DNA of 64,000 nt, from the NCBI GenBank assembly GCA_938003685.1, contig CALKXT010000047.1:1-64000 (forward strand), written 5' to 3'. Below are positions 29,620 to 39,175 of this stretch, in pieces; the stretch's first letter is position 1, and every line of letters starts with the position of its first letter. The notes below the pieces were generated by a model. That model saw only the letters and a program-made list of their open reading frames with translations. It ran no database searches and was not told the DNA's origin. The position numbers and the translations under genes were made by a program. The DNA is from an uncultured Sulfitobacter sp. (lineage in GTDB: Bacteria > Pseudomonadota > Alphaproteobacteria > Rhodobacterales > Rhodobacteraceae).

Positions 29620-30494
29620 CATGGGCAACACTGGCCGTGATCGCGTGTCTTGCGCTGATCTGGTTTGGTGGAGGGTTCACGCAAGTGGCGGTATGGGCGG
29701 CAGACCAACAACGCGCTTTTCAAAATACAATTGCAACTGCCTTACGCGGTGCGCGGGCGGGTGAGGCGGGCGCGGTGCTGGCTCTGGTGTCTGCTTGTTT
29801 CGCCTATGGATTGGCCCATGCGGCCGGGCCGGGCCATGGTAAGGTGCTGATCGGCGGTTATGGATTTGCGCGTAAGGTGCCAATGCTCCGCCTCTCTCTT
29901 ATCGCGCTGGCCGCGTCTTTGGGCCAGGCCATTACCGCGATTGCTTTGGTCTATACAGGTGTGTTGGTTTTGAACCTCAGCCGTCAGGCGATGATCGGCG
30001 TGACAGAGCAGTTTTTTGCCCCTGCCAGCTACGCCGCGATTGTGGCTGTTGGACTGTGGCTGGTGTGGCGAGGTACGCGTCGTCTGCGGACCAAGCCGCT
30101 GCATGAACATGTTGGCGCTGAACATGAATGTGCCAGTTGTGGACATGCGCATGGGCCAAGCTTGGAGCAAGTTGACCAAGCCAATTCGCTGCGTGAAATT
30201 GCAGCGTTGATTGTGGGTATCGCCATTCGACCCTGCACAGGTGCGCTGTTTGTGTTGATCATCACATGGCAAATGGGGATCGCGATGATTGGCATCCTTG
30301 GCACTTTTGCAATGGCGATTGGAACAGCTGCGGTCACTATTGGTGTGGGTCTTGCGGCAACGGGATTGCGGGGCGGCGTATTTGCTGGATTGGCGGATTC
30401 AGCGCGTAGTGCCCAGATCGCTGCACTGGTCGAAATCGCTGCTGGATGCGTGGTTGTTCTGCTCGCGGGTGGTTTGCTCGTGCGTGCGATTTAG
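29604..30494 (+). CDS. Nickel/cobalt transporter, NicO/RcnA-like
   Basis: Multi-TM; AYGLAHAAGPGHGKVLIGGY, His-rich loop EHVGAEHECASCGHAHG, IVGIAIRPCTGALFVLI. Confidence 0.88.
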   Translation: MQRILTWATLAVIACLALIWFGGGFTQVAVWAADQQRAFQNTIATALRGARAGEAGAVLALVSACFAYGLAHAAGPGHGKVLIGGYGFARKVPMLRLSLIALAASLGQAITAIALVYTGVLVLNLSRQAMIGVTEQFFAPASYAAIVAVGLWLVWRGTRRLRTKPLHEHVGAEHECASCGHAHGPSLEQVDQANSLREIAALIVGIAIRPCTGALFVLIITWQMGIAMIGILGTFAMAIGTAAVTIGVGLAATGLRGGVFAGLADSARSAQIAALVEIAAGCVVVLLAGGLLVRAI

Positions 30495-30497
30495 ACC

Positions 30498-32540
30498 TCA
30501 ACGCCGCCCTTCACGCAACCATGCGGCAGTGATCAAAGCCGCGCTCAGCAACAACACCAACCAACCCGGCAAGATCGGGGTTTGCCGCACATCGCGTGTC
30601 TCGTATGCGCCACGTGGCGTGAGGCCCAGCCAACCACGGCCCGCAGCAGGACGGCCCGCGCGCACATTGCGCAAACGCGGTATGCCATCCTCAATCCGCG
30701 CGACGCCGCCGCGCAGCGCAACAATGGTAGGCGACAACGCTGCGGCATCTGCAATCGGTTCAACAAATTCGCGTGGCGCTGCGGGGCCAAGGCCAATCAC
30801 GGAGGTCTGATCTCCATTTTCCAAACGATATAGGCCGATATCAGGCCCCTGAAATGTGCCTTCAAACGACCCCGCACCATTGGAGTTCATATCAACTGTG
30901 CTGGTGCTACCATCCGGCGCGGTCACTGTCACAGGCGGTACTGTTTCGCCCAAGGTGCGCCGGGTAATCCGCATGTTTTGCCCATCTGCGGTGGCGGTCA
31001 GTGCTTCTTCTTCCAACTCGGGTTCTTTCATCATCCAGTGGGCCAGACGGCGCAGCAACTCAAGCTGGGGCCCTCCGCCTTCATAGCCTCGATTCCAGAG
31101 CCATGCGTGATCTGAGGCCAACAGCGCAACGCGGCCCTCTTGGACCCTGTTCAACACCAAGAGGGGGTGTCCTTCGACACCTTCCATCACGACGTTACCT
31201 TGAGGTTGTGCGACCTCAATCTGGCGGAGCCACCGGCCCCAATCGCCATTGTCAGGCAGACCAGCAGTTACAGGATGTCGCTGGCCCAGATCCGTGACCT
31301 TTGGCAGATACGCATCTTCAAAAACACGTGCGGTTGGTGTGGCTGGTAAAACAGCGCCAAGTGGTGAACGGAATATGCTGTCGGCACTGGCAAAATCTGG
31401 CCCCGCAGCGACCAAAACGGCACCACCTTTGCGCACATAATTGGCGACATTTTCAAGGTAGAGACCCGGCAAAATACCGCGACGTTTGTAGCGGTCAAAG
31501 ATGATCAGATCAAAATCATCGATCTTTTCCATAAACAATTCGCGGGTCGGAAAGGCGATCAATGACAGCTCATTCACGGGCACGCCATCTTGCTTTTCTG
31601 GAGGGCGCAGGATGGTGAAATGTACCAGATCGACGGAACTGTCCGATTTTAGCAGATTGCGCCATGTGCGCCCGCCGGGATGTGGTTCACCGCTGACCAA
31701 TAGCACAGACAATCGATCCCGCACGCCATTCATCTGGATCAGGGCCGCGTTGTTGCGATCCGTCAACTCACCGTCTGCAAGCGGCAATGAAAAGCGGATC
31801 ACATTGCGCCCGCCATGCGGCAGTGTCACAGGCAGTGTGATGTCTTCGCCTATTGGCACGCGAAACGTCTGTGCAGGTTCACCGTCGATTGAGATGTCCA
31901 GCGGCGCAAGGGTCTGGCCTGCAGGCACGGCACCCAAATCATCAATGCGCAGCGTTAGGGTGACTTCTTCTCCGATAATGGCAAAGGCGGGGGCATTGCG
32001 CACAGTCAGACGGCGATCCCAATCGGCCTCATTGCCAGATAGCATAAGGTGCATGGGCGCAGGCAAATCAATCGGCAGGTCCGCATCGTGTACGCGCCCG
32101 TCACTGATCGCTACAATCCCTGCGATACGTCCGCGCGGTTCTTCTGCCAGCGCATTTGTGATTGCCGTCATCATCTCTGTGCCCGCATCACCCGCGCCAT
32201 CAGGCACAGAGATACGGCGCAGTTCTGTATTAGGGCGCGCGGTGACTTGGCTGGCAATGGCGGCGGCGGCATCTGTGCTTTGTGCCGACCGATCCCCCAG
32301 CTTTTGGCTGGCGCTGTTGTCTTGAACCAGCAGAACAATATCGCTTAGCGGTGCGCGATCTTCCTGTTGGTATGACGGACCTGCGAGTGCGCCAAGGACA
32401 ACCAAAGCAGCCGCCCCGCGAAATGCCCAGCCCTGAAGGCCACGTACCAACGCCAAGATAACACCTGCCAACGCAATGATCGCAACGACGATCAGCAATG
32501 ACAGCGGAATAAGTGGATCATAGACAAGAGTTGCGGTCAT
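30498..32540 (-). CDS. Large membrane-anchored protein with glutamine-amidotransferase-like/VWA-like extracytoplasmic domain
   Basis: N- and C-terminal TM helices; VLLVQDNSAS segment; DLIIFDRYKRRGILPGLYLENVANYVRKGGAVLVAAGP; 4-nt overlap with the upstream gene. Confidence 0.7.
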   Translation of the reverse strand: MTATLVYDPLIPLSLLIVVAIIALAGVILALVRGLQGWAFRGAAALVVLGALAGPSYQQEDRAPLSDIVLLVQDNSASQKLGDRSAQSTDAAAAIASQVTARPNTELRRISVPDGAGDAGTEMMTAITNALAEEPRGRIAGIVAISDGRVHDADLPIDLPAPMHLMLSGNEADWDRRLTVRNAPAFAIIGEEVTLTLRIDDLGAVPAGQTLAPLDISIDGEPAQTFRVPIGEDITLPVTLPHGGRNVIRFSLPLADGELTDRNNAALIQMNGVRDRLSVLLVSGEPHPGGRTWRNLLKSDSSVDLVHFTILRPPEKQDGVPVNELSLIAFPTRELFMEKIDDFDLIIFDRYKRRGILPGLYLENVANYVRKGGAVLVAAGPDFASADSIFRSPLGAVLPATPTARVFEDAYLPKVTDLGQRHPVTAGLPDNGDWGRWLRQIEVAQPQGNVVMEGVEGHPLLVLNRVQEGRVALLASDHAWLWNRGYEGGGPQLELLRRLAHWMMKEPELEEEALTATADGQNMRITRRTLGETVPPVTVTAPDGSTSTVDMNSNGAGSFEGTFQGPDIGLYRLENGDQTSVIGLGPAAPREFVEPIADAAALSPTIVALRGGVARIEDGIPRLRNVRAGRPAAGRGWLGLTPRGAYETRDVRQTPILPGWLVLLLSAALITAAWLREGRR

Positions 32541-35308
32541 TGGCCAAGTCGATCCAAAAGAGCAGGAACATGCACCTGATCTGATTTATAATTTCCAGTC
32601 AGCACATGCATAACCAAATTTACGCCAAAGCGGTTGGCCAATTCGCGTTGCCGTTCACCAGAATAACCCCGTCCGACTGGCAGCAAAGGCGCGCCATCAC
32701 GACGCACCGCCCATGCTGCGGCCCAATCGTTGCCGCCGATGATCACTGGGGTCACACCATCATTGAGGTTTCTAAACGGCATGCCTTCGATGCGTTCAAC
32801 ATCAGGTGGCGATGCCTCAACCCATACATCGCGGCTATTGTGGCGACCGGGGAAATCCTGAAGCAGATAAAAGGTCCGCGTCAGCACGTGATCACCGGGC
32901 AATGGTTCGAGCGGTGGAATATCCAGCGGTGCGGCAAGTTCTTTTAACTTGCGACCATTTGGACTGGACGCCCCAAAGCGCGCAATATCGGCGTCACGTG
33001 TGTCAAAGACGATCAATCCACCGGACCGCAGATATTCATTCAGCTTGCTGTATGCCTCTGATGAGGGGCGTGGCTGATCGGAGGTGACAGGCCAGTATAG
33101 AATTGGAAAAAACGCTAACTCGTCAATTTCCAGATCAACGCTTGTCGGTGGAGCAGGTTCTATGGAGGTGCGGAAAAACAGCGTGTCAGACAGACCAACA
33201 AGGCCCGCTTGGGCGATCTCATCAACTTGCGCATTTCCAGTAACAACATGCGCTAGTGACACTTCATTCGTAGCCTCAAGCGCAAAGATGTCCGCAGCAT
33301 TCTGTGCCTGACCTTGGCTTGGTTGACCGAGCAGCGGCAAGGCAAGCAACACTGCCGCTGCTGCATTGCTCCGGCTGAGCAACCGACCGGACAGTGCTAA
33401 TGACGCAACGACATCTGCCAGGAGCAACAAAATCGATAGGCTCAACAACCATCCTGCGATGGGTTGTTCTGGTGCAACGGCAAGCCCGCGCACAGGTATA
33501 TCCGAAGGCCAAGTAACGGGCGTCAAAGTGTCGTCTACGCCAAACACATTACGCGCCAACCGACGATCACCAGACCCGTATATACCGGGCTGCATCTGTG
33601 GTCCGGCTGCGGCGTTGATCAGATCGGGGCCAGCAACACCCGGCAAATTTCCAGCGTCAGACAAGACGCCATAACCATCCATCACACGTAATGGCGTCCA
33701 TGTGGTGCCGGCCAAATCACCAGCATCAGGGGACGACGCAGCAGAGGATATGGCCAGCCGTTCCAGCATCTCAACGAACAATCCAGACAGGGGTAGTGTC
33801 GACCATTCTGCCGTTGCTGTGACATGGAAAAGAACGATCTGCCCCTGTCCCGATGTTTTACGCGTGACCAAAGGCGTGCCATCGCTGAGGGCCGCAATGA
33901 CGCGGCCTGCCAATGTCGGATCGGGTTGTGCCACCACTTGGGCTGAGACAACAACATCATTCGGGATGGTCAGGCCAAAGAACGGTGATGTATCCTTGAA
34001 AGGCGCTAGTGATTTAGGTTCGCCCCAAGACATCGCACCACCAACGCTGCGACCGCCCGCACGCAAACGCACGGGCATCAACGGGTCTTCCTCAATGCGG
34101 CTGATATCGCTGGCGGCAATGCGTGGTCCGGCAAAGCGTACTAACATACCGCCCTGTTCAATCCACTCCATCAACGGGCCAGATTCAGCATCAGATAATG
34201 TGGCAATATCGGCCAGCACAATCACATCGGGGTTTGCGGGCAAGACATCTGTAAGTGACCCGTCAATCAGATCAGCAGTAGGGGCCAGCGCTTGTTCAAT
34301 GTAGTGCAGCGGGGACAACAGTTGTAGGCTTTCTCGGTCGTTACGCCCGCCAATCAATGCAACTTCGCGGCGGCGCAAACCATCATCCACCACTGTAATC
34401 GCCCCGGCAGAGCGTTGCCCGGAGATTACAAAACCTGTGATGCGCGCGCGAATTTCCGAAGGTAACGCGAGTTCGGCATTTGCGATCACTTCGCCCTGTC
34501 CAAACGTCGCTGGAACACTTGCCAAGATGCGCGCATTGCCAGCAGGGTCACGGCCCTCAGCTTGAAGGGTTACTTCACGTTCCAATCCTGGCGTAGCGCG
34601 CGAAACACTCAACTTGATCACGCTGTCTTCGTAGACAGCCGGTGTAATCGCAAGAACATTTGCTGCTGTCTGATAGACTTCTACAGCGCCGCGACGTTGC
34701 AGGGCGCCAAGCGCAGCGTCACGTCCTTCAAACGCCAAGCCATCGCTGAACCAAAGCGTATCAAAAGCGGGCAATGCCGTAATTATCTCCACTGCTTTGT
34801 CTATATCGGCCAATGCAGGTTGCCATGGTGCCGGGGTGAACCCGGCCAGTCGCGTGCGCCAGACATCAGCAGATTGAAATACGGGTACGTCTGGTCGGGC
34901 AAGCACGATAAAACCAACGGTCCGCCCTGCACGGCCTGCACGTGTCAATTGTGCCTCTATCGCCTCTGATTGCTGCGACCAACGTGCCGCCCCCGCCCAT
35001 GTGCCATCCAAAACGATCAGCAGCGGCCCGGACCCTTCGGCTTGATCTACTTCAGGATTTAGAACCGGTCCCGCCAACCCCAGAATGATCGCTGTAACCG
35101 CCAACATACGTAGCAACAACAGCCACCATGGCGTGCGATCAGACACCGTTTCATCGTCATTAAGGCCCAACAACAACGCCACGCCGGGAAAACGACGGCG
35201 GATCGGAGCAGGCGGGACGGCGCGCAAGATCAACCAAAGGATAGGGAGTGCGAAAAGTGCGATCAGCAGCCAAGGTGCTGTAAATCCGATGCCGCCCAGA
35301 ACCGTCAT
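32537..35308 (-). CDS. DUF4159 domain protein with BatA-like N-terminal membrane region
   Basis: N-terminal FTAPWLLIALFALPILWLILRAVPP (BatA type); C-terminal LRSGGLIVFDTRDAD...PGDHVLTRTFYLLQDFPGRH...GGNDWAAAW (DUF4159). Start refined to 35308. Confidence 0.85.
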   Translation of the reverse strand: MTVLGGIGFTAPWLLIALFALPILWLILRAVPPAPIRRRFPGVALLLGLNDDETVSDRTPWWLLLLRMLAVTAIILGLAGPVLNPEVDQAEGSGPLLIVLDGTWAGAARWSQQSEAIEAQLTRAGRAGRTVGFIVLARPDVPVFQSADVWRTRLAGFTPAPWQPALADIDKAVEIITALPAFDTLWFSDGLAFEGRDAALGALQRRGAVEVYQTAANVLAITPAVYEDSVIKLSVSRATPGLEREVTLQAEGRDPAGNARILASVPATFGQGEVIANAELALPSEIRARITGFVISGQRSAGAITVVDDGLRRREVALIGGRNDRESLQLLSPLHYIEQALAPTADLIDGSLTDVLPANPDVIVLADIATLSDAESGPLMEWIEQGGMLVRFAGPRIAASDISRIEEDPLMPVRLRAGGRSVGGAMSWGEPKSLAPFKDTSPFFGLTIPNDVVVSAQVVAQPDPTLAGRVIAALSDGTPLVTRKTSGQGQIVLFHVTATAEWSTLPLSGLFVEMLERLAISSAASSPDAGDLAGTTWTPLRVMDGYGVLSDAGNLPGVAGPDLINAAAGPQMQPGIYGSGDRRLARNVFGVDDTLTPVTWPSDIPVRGLAVAPEQPIAGWLLSLSILLLLADVVASLALSGRLLSRSNAAAAVLLALPLLGQPSQGQAQNAADIFALEATNEVSLAHVVTGNAQVDEIAQAGLVGLSDTLFFRTSIEPAPPTSVDLEIDELAFFPILYWPVTSDQPRPSSEAYSKLNEYLRSGGLIVFDTRDADIARFGASSPNGRKLKELAAPLDIPPLEPLPGDHVLTRTFYLLQDFPGRHNSRDVWVEASPPDVERIEGMPFRNLNDGVTPVIIGGNDWAAAWAVRRDGAPLLPVGRGYSGERQRELANRFGVNLVMHVLTGNYKSDQVHVPALLDRLGQ

Positions 35309-36213
35309 GCAGCCACCCCAGCGCGTGCATCCAACGCACCATAGAGCCACAGCAGAGCTGATTGCGCAGAGGTATCGGTGTGATGCAATCCATATTGCCA
35401 GCCCGTCAACGCACACAGGCGCTGCAATTCGGCTTTGCGTTCTGCCAAGCGTTCGAGATAGCGCCCTTTTAGATCGTTGGCCTTGAGGGTTTCATGGCTC
35501 AGCGTGCCGCCGACGCTTTCAAAAATTGTACGGCCAGTGAATGGGAAAGCTTCCTCTGATGGGTCCAAGACGTGGTACAGAACACCCCGCACCCCGCGAT
35601 CCGCAGCCTTGGTCAACGCCAGTTGCACGCTTGCAAGATCACCCATGAAATCAGAGATAAAGACAGCCCGCGCATGAGGTATCATCGCGCGGTGTTCTGG
35701 TGGGCTATAATCCACCTCGTCGTCCTGACAAAACATCTCGGCTAGCCGCAAGACTTGAGGATTGCCCCGACGTGGCGGCAATGTTGTGCCCGTCAGGCCA
35801 ACACGTTCTCCACCGCGCAACAAGAGTATCGAAAGGGCAAGGCCCAACAACCGCGCGCGATCAGCTTTTTGCGGTAGATTTGTGTCAGAGGCAAAGCGCA
35901 TAGACGCCCCTTGATCCACCCATAGCATTACGGACTGCGCAATCTGCCATTCGCGTTCACGCACAAATTCCTGATCACCCATGGCTGAACGTCGATGATC
36001 AATCGCGCGGCGGCTGTCGCCCATTTGTGCCGGGCGATATTGCCAGAAATCATCACCCATCCCGGCACGGCGACGTCCATGTGCGCCCAGCAGAACGGCA
36101 CCCGCCAGATGTTCGGCGCGGGCCAGCAGATCAGGCAGGCGGGCCGCCTCGTGTTCTGCGTCGGCACGTAGGGAGGCCGGAACGTAATCGCGAAGGGATT
36201 TGGGATTTGTCAC
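35305..36213 (-). CDS. DUF58 domain-containing protein
   Basis: GRRRAGMGDDFWQYRPAQMGDSRRAIDHRRSAM...REREWQIAQSVMLWVD typical of DUF58. Confidence 0.9.
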   Translation of the reverse strand: MTNPKSLRDYVPASLRADAEHEAARLPDLLARAEHLAGAVLLGAHGRRRAGMGDDFWQYRPAQMGDSRRAIDHRRSAMGDQEFVREREWQIAQSVMLWVDQGASMRFASDTNLPQKADRARLLGLALSILLLRGGERVGLTGTTLPPRRGNPQVLRLAEMFCQDDEVDYSPPEHRAMIPHARAVFISDFMGDLASVQLALTKAADRGVRGVLYHVLDPSEEAFPFTGRTIFESVGGTLSHETLKANDLKGRYLERLAERKAELQRLCALTGWQYGLHHTDTSAQSALLWLYGALDARAGVAA

Positions 36214-37217
36214 GCGGCGGCCTTTTTCCCGGTCAAACTGGCTGCGGTGGTGTCGATCAAATCATACAAGTTGTCACCGCGCGCCCGAGCCGCAAAGTTC
36301 AACGCCATTCTGTGGCTCAGCACAGGCCGGGCCATATCGATCACATCCTCAGCAGAGGGTGCCAGACGGCCTTGCAGCAAGGCACGCGCCCGAACCGCCA
36401 ACATCAAGGCTTGCGACGCCCGTGGTCCCGGCCCCCAAGCAACGGTATCGCGCACCTGCTGGCTTGCGCCTTCTTCTTCGGGGCGAAAGGCGCGGACCAG
36501 ATCAAGGATCATTTCGACAACTGAATCCCCAACAGGCATACGACGCAATAAACGCTGTGCCTCCAGCAGCTCTGCGGCGCTAAATGTCTGCGTCGCTTGG
36601 GCTTCATTCTCGCCCGTTGTGGCGATCAAAATATCGCGTTCGGTGTCGCGGTCGGGATATTCAACATCAATCTGCACCAAAAAGCGATCAAGCTGCGCTT
36701 CGGGCAGCGGATATGTGCCTTCTTGTTCAATCGGGTTTTGCGTCGCCAATACGTGAAACGGCACACCCAGCGCACGATCTTGACCCGCAACAGTCACAGT
36801 CTTTTCCTGCATCGCTTGCAACAAGGCGGACTGCGTGCGTGGCGAGGCGCGGTTAATCTCATCCGCCATCAAGAGCTGGCAAAAAATCGGACCCTCAACA
36901 AAGCGGAACGCGCGCGTGCCATCGGCAGCCGTATCCAGCACTTCTGATCCCAGAATATCCGCTGGCATAAGATCAGGCGTAAATTGCACGCGACTGCCAT
37001 CTAGCCCCATCACAGTCGACAGCGTTTCCACCAACCGCGTCTTGCCCAAACCCGGCAAGCCAATCAGCAACCCATGGCCACCACACAAAAGCGCGGTCAA
37101 TGTCAGGTCCACAACCCGGTCTTGACCAATAAAACGGTTGGTGATCGATGCCTTGGCCTCAGCCAACTTTTCGCCAAGCGCTTCAATCTGCGCTACCATG
37201 TCTTCGGCTTTGGTCAT
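36210..37217 (-). CDS. MoxR family AAA+ ATPase
   Basis: GHGLLIGLPGLGKTRLVETL, ADEINRASPRTQSALLQAMQEK, ATQNPIEQEGTYPLPEAQLDRF. Confidence 0.95.
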   Translation of the reverse strand: MTKAEDMVAQIEALGEKLAEAKASITNRFIGQDRVVDLTLTALLCGGHGLLIGLPGLGKTRLVETLSTVMGLDGSRVQFTPDLMPADILGSEVLDTAADGTRAFRFVEGPIFCQLLMADEINRASPRTQSALLQAMQEKTVTVAGQDRALGVPFHVLATQNPIEQEGTYPLPEAQLDRFLVQIDVEYPDRDTERDILIATTGENEAQATQTFSAAELLEAQRLLRRMPVGDSVVEMILDLVRAFRPEEEGASQQVRDTVAWGPGPRASQALMLAVRARALLQGRLAPSAEDVIDMARPVLSHRMALNFAARARGDNLYDLIDTTAASLTGKKAAA

Positions 37218-37276
37218 GACAATTCGGTTCCTTGGGTTATATCGTTACTAGTGTAAGTGTATCTCGATCACAGGAA

Positions 37277-37873
37277 ATGGCAAAAGCAATGAGCGGACAA
37301 AAAACCGTTACCCCAACCGCAGAAAACCTGCTCGCATCAGCAAAAGCTGCCAAAACACGCGGTTTGCCGCCATTGGAAAAGTGGAATCCGCCGTTTTGTG
37401 GCGATCTGGACATGCAGATTAAACGTGATGGCACGTGGTTTTACGAAGGCACCCCCATCGGGCGGCCCGAACTGGTCAAACTGTTTGCAACGATTCTGTG
37501 GCGTGAGGAGGACAAGTATTTCCTTGTGACGCCTGTCGAAAAGGTCGGGATCACGGTTGAGGACGCACCGTTTGTCGCGGTTGATTTTGATGTGACCGGG
37601 GACGGGGCTGATCAAACGCTCACGTTTGAAACCAATCTAGGTGACACATCTATTGCCGGGCCCGATCTGCCGATCCGAGTTGTACGGGACGAAAAAACTG
37701 GTGAACCATCGCCCTATATTCTGATCCGCCGTAACCTAGAGGCGCTGATTGATCGCAAAAGCTTTTATCGTCTGGTTGATCTGGGCGTACACCACCAAGA
37801 ATGGTTTGGCGTGTGGTCGGGCGGGGCGTTCTTTGGGATCATTCCATCGGATGAATTGCCGGATGATGAGTGA
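37277..37873 (+). CDS. DUF1285 domain-containing protein
   Basis: CGDLDMQIKRDGTWFYEGTPIGRPELVKLFATIL...YFLVTPVEKVGI; start ATG 37277 (or 37289). Confidence 0.87.
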   Translation: MAKAMSGQKTVTPTAENLLASAKAAKTRGLPPLEKWNPPFCGDLDMQIKRDGTWFYEGTPIGRPELVKLFATILWREEDKYFLVTPVEKVGITVEDAPFVAVDFDVTGDGADQTLTFETNLGDTSIAGPDLPIRVVRDEKTGEPSPYILIRRNLEALIDRKSFYRLVDLGVHHQEWFGVWSGGAFFGIIPSDELPDDE

Positions 37874-37889
37874 CTGATGCCCCTGCGTG

Positions 37890-38525
37890 TCATGGAAAGT
37901 ATGTCGGATTATCGCCTTCTGACCACTGTGGATACTTTGACATAATCTCTGAAAACGGGTCTGAGATGAGGAATCGATCCAGCCAACCCTGTAGGCGGGG
38001 CCATGGTTGTGCGTCAAACCAAGCTTTGTCTATAAATGCAAACTGTCGCACGAACGGCAAGATTGCATAATCCGCGATTGTGGGATGATCAAATAACCAA
38101 GTGGTGATGGTTTGATCCAACTCTGCCAAAAAGAACGCGGCATTGGCGCGTTGTTCCTCTGGGTCCGACTCAGGATGGCGAATGGCATATTTGGTGCGAT
38201 CCAAGGCGTCTTTGAATGGGCCGTCTGCACGGGTTATTAACTCCCAGCCAGCCTTTGGCATATCCAGCCAAGTGTTGGGATCATTCTGGGCTAAGGCCCA
38301 TTTCATGATATCAAGGCTTTCGTCGATTGCTGCTGCGTCGGTTGCAAGACAAGGCACCGTACCACTGTCTGAAACGGCTAAGAATGCAGCAGGTTTGTCA
38401 CGCAGCACAACCTCACGCAGTTCTACCTGCACACCAGAGGCAGCAATCGCTAAGCGTGCGCGCATCGCATAAGGGCAGCGGCGGAAACTGTAGAGGATGG
38501 GGGTCACTGTGAAGCCTCTGGCCAT
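37890..38525 (-). CDS. Glutathione S-transferase family protein
   Basis: N-terminal thioredoxin-like LYSFRRCPYAMRARLAIAASGVQVELREV; all-helical C-terminus. Confidence 0.88.
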   Translation of the reverse strand: MARGFTVTPILYSFRRCPYAMRARLAIAASGVQVELREVVLRDKPAAFLAVSDSGTVPCLATDAAAIDESLDIMKWALAQNDPNTWLDMPKAGWELITRADGPFKDALDRTKYAIRHPESDPEEQRANAAFFLAELDQTITTWLFDHPTIADYAILPFVRQFAFIDKAWFDAQPWPRLQGWLDRFLISDPFSEIMSKYPQWSEGDNPTYFP

Positions 38526-39175
38526 GCAAGCGGTGATGGCAGCGGCTTGTTGGCATAATCGATCCGCAATACGCGCCGGGTTGATGCAGATTGGGCTGGC
38601 GGTGAGCGATGCAGCGTCAGCATTTTCAAAACGAGGATGTCGCCCCGTTTCCCAACACAGGTTTCGATATCATGCCGCTCAGCTATGTGTTGCGCATCAG
38701 ATGCGGCAACGCGCCCCTGCTTATGAGAACCCAGCGCGATCTGCATCGCCCCGTTTCCATCTATATCATCATCAAGATGGACGCGGATAAACAACATGTG
38801 CTCAAGAACGTCGATCGATGGCTCGCAATGCCAAGTGTTTCCTTTGTGTGACCAATTCGAACAGCCCTGCACATCGGATCTTTCTGCTACCGCGATCACG
38901 CGATCCTGATGCCAAGGGACACTCCAATTGTGATCTGGGGTTTTGTCAAAGGCCACAATTCGTGTCGGGAATGCCTCTTTCATCAAGGGTTTGAGGGCAT
39001 TTGCAATAGGCCCTCTGCTGCCCAACACGCTTGAAATTGACTCCGAAAGATCAAGGCGTGATCCAGCCCCCAATTTAGTGTCGCACGCCTGATCCAAGAC
39101 CGCTAGATCTTGAGCCTTAAAGGCATTACGGAGCCAAACTCGACTGAATTGATCAAGCTGATCCGCATTCGTCAT
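38504..39175 (-). CDS. Phytanoyl-CoA dioxygenase (PhyH) family protein
   Basis: WSVPWHQDRVIAV Fe-ligand HxD-like motif, later LHRSPPAQSASTRRVLRIDY. Confidence 0.8.
   Translation of the reverse strand: MTNADQLDQFSRVWLRNAFKAQDLAVLDQACDTKLGAGSRLDLSESISSVLGSRGPIANALKPLMKEAFPTRIVAFDKTPDHNWSVPWHQDRVIAVAERSDVQGCSNWSHKGNTWHCEPSIDVLEHMLFIRVHLDDDIDGNGAMQIALGSHKQGRVAASDAQHIAERHDIETCVGKRGDILVLKMLTLHRSPPAQSASTRRVLRIDYANKPLPSPLAWPEASQ

Noticed and set aside
31501-32325. 274-aa plus-strand ORF
   Set aside because: Antisense to the GATase-like membrane gene; Ser/Arg-rich shadow ORF.
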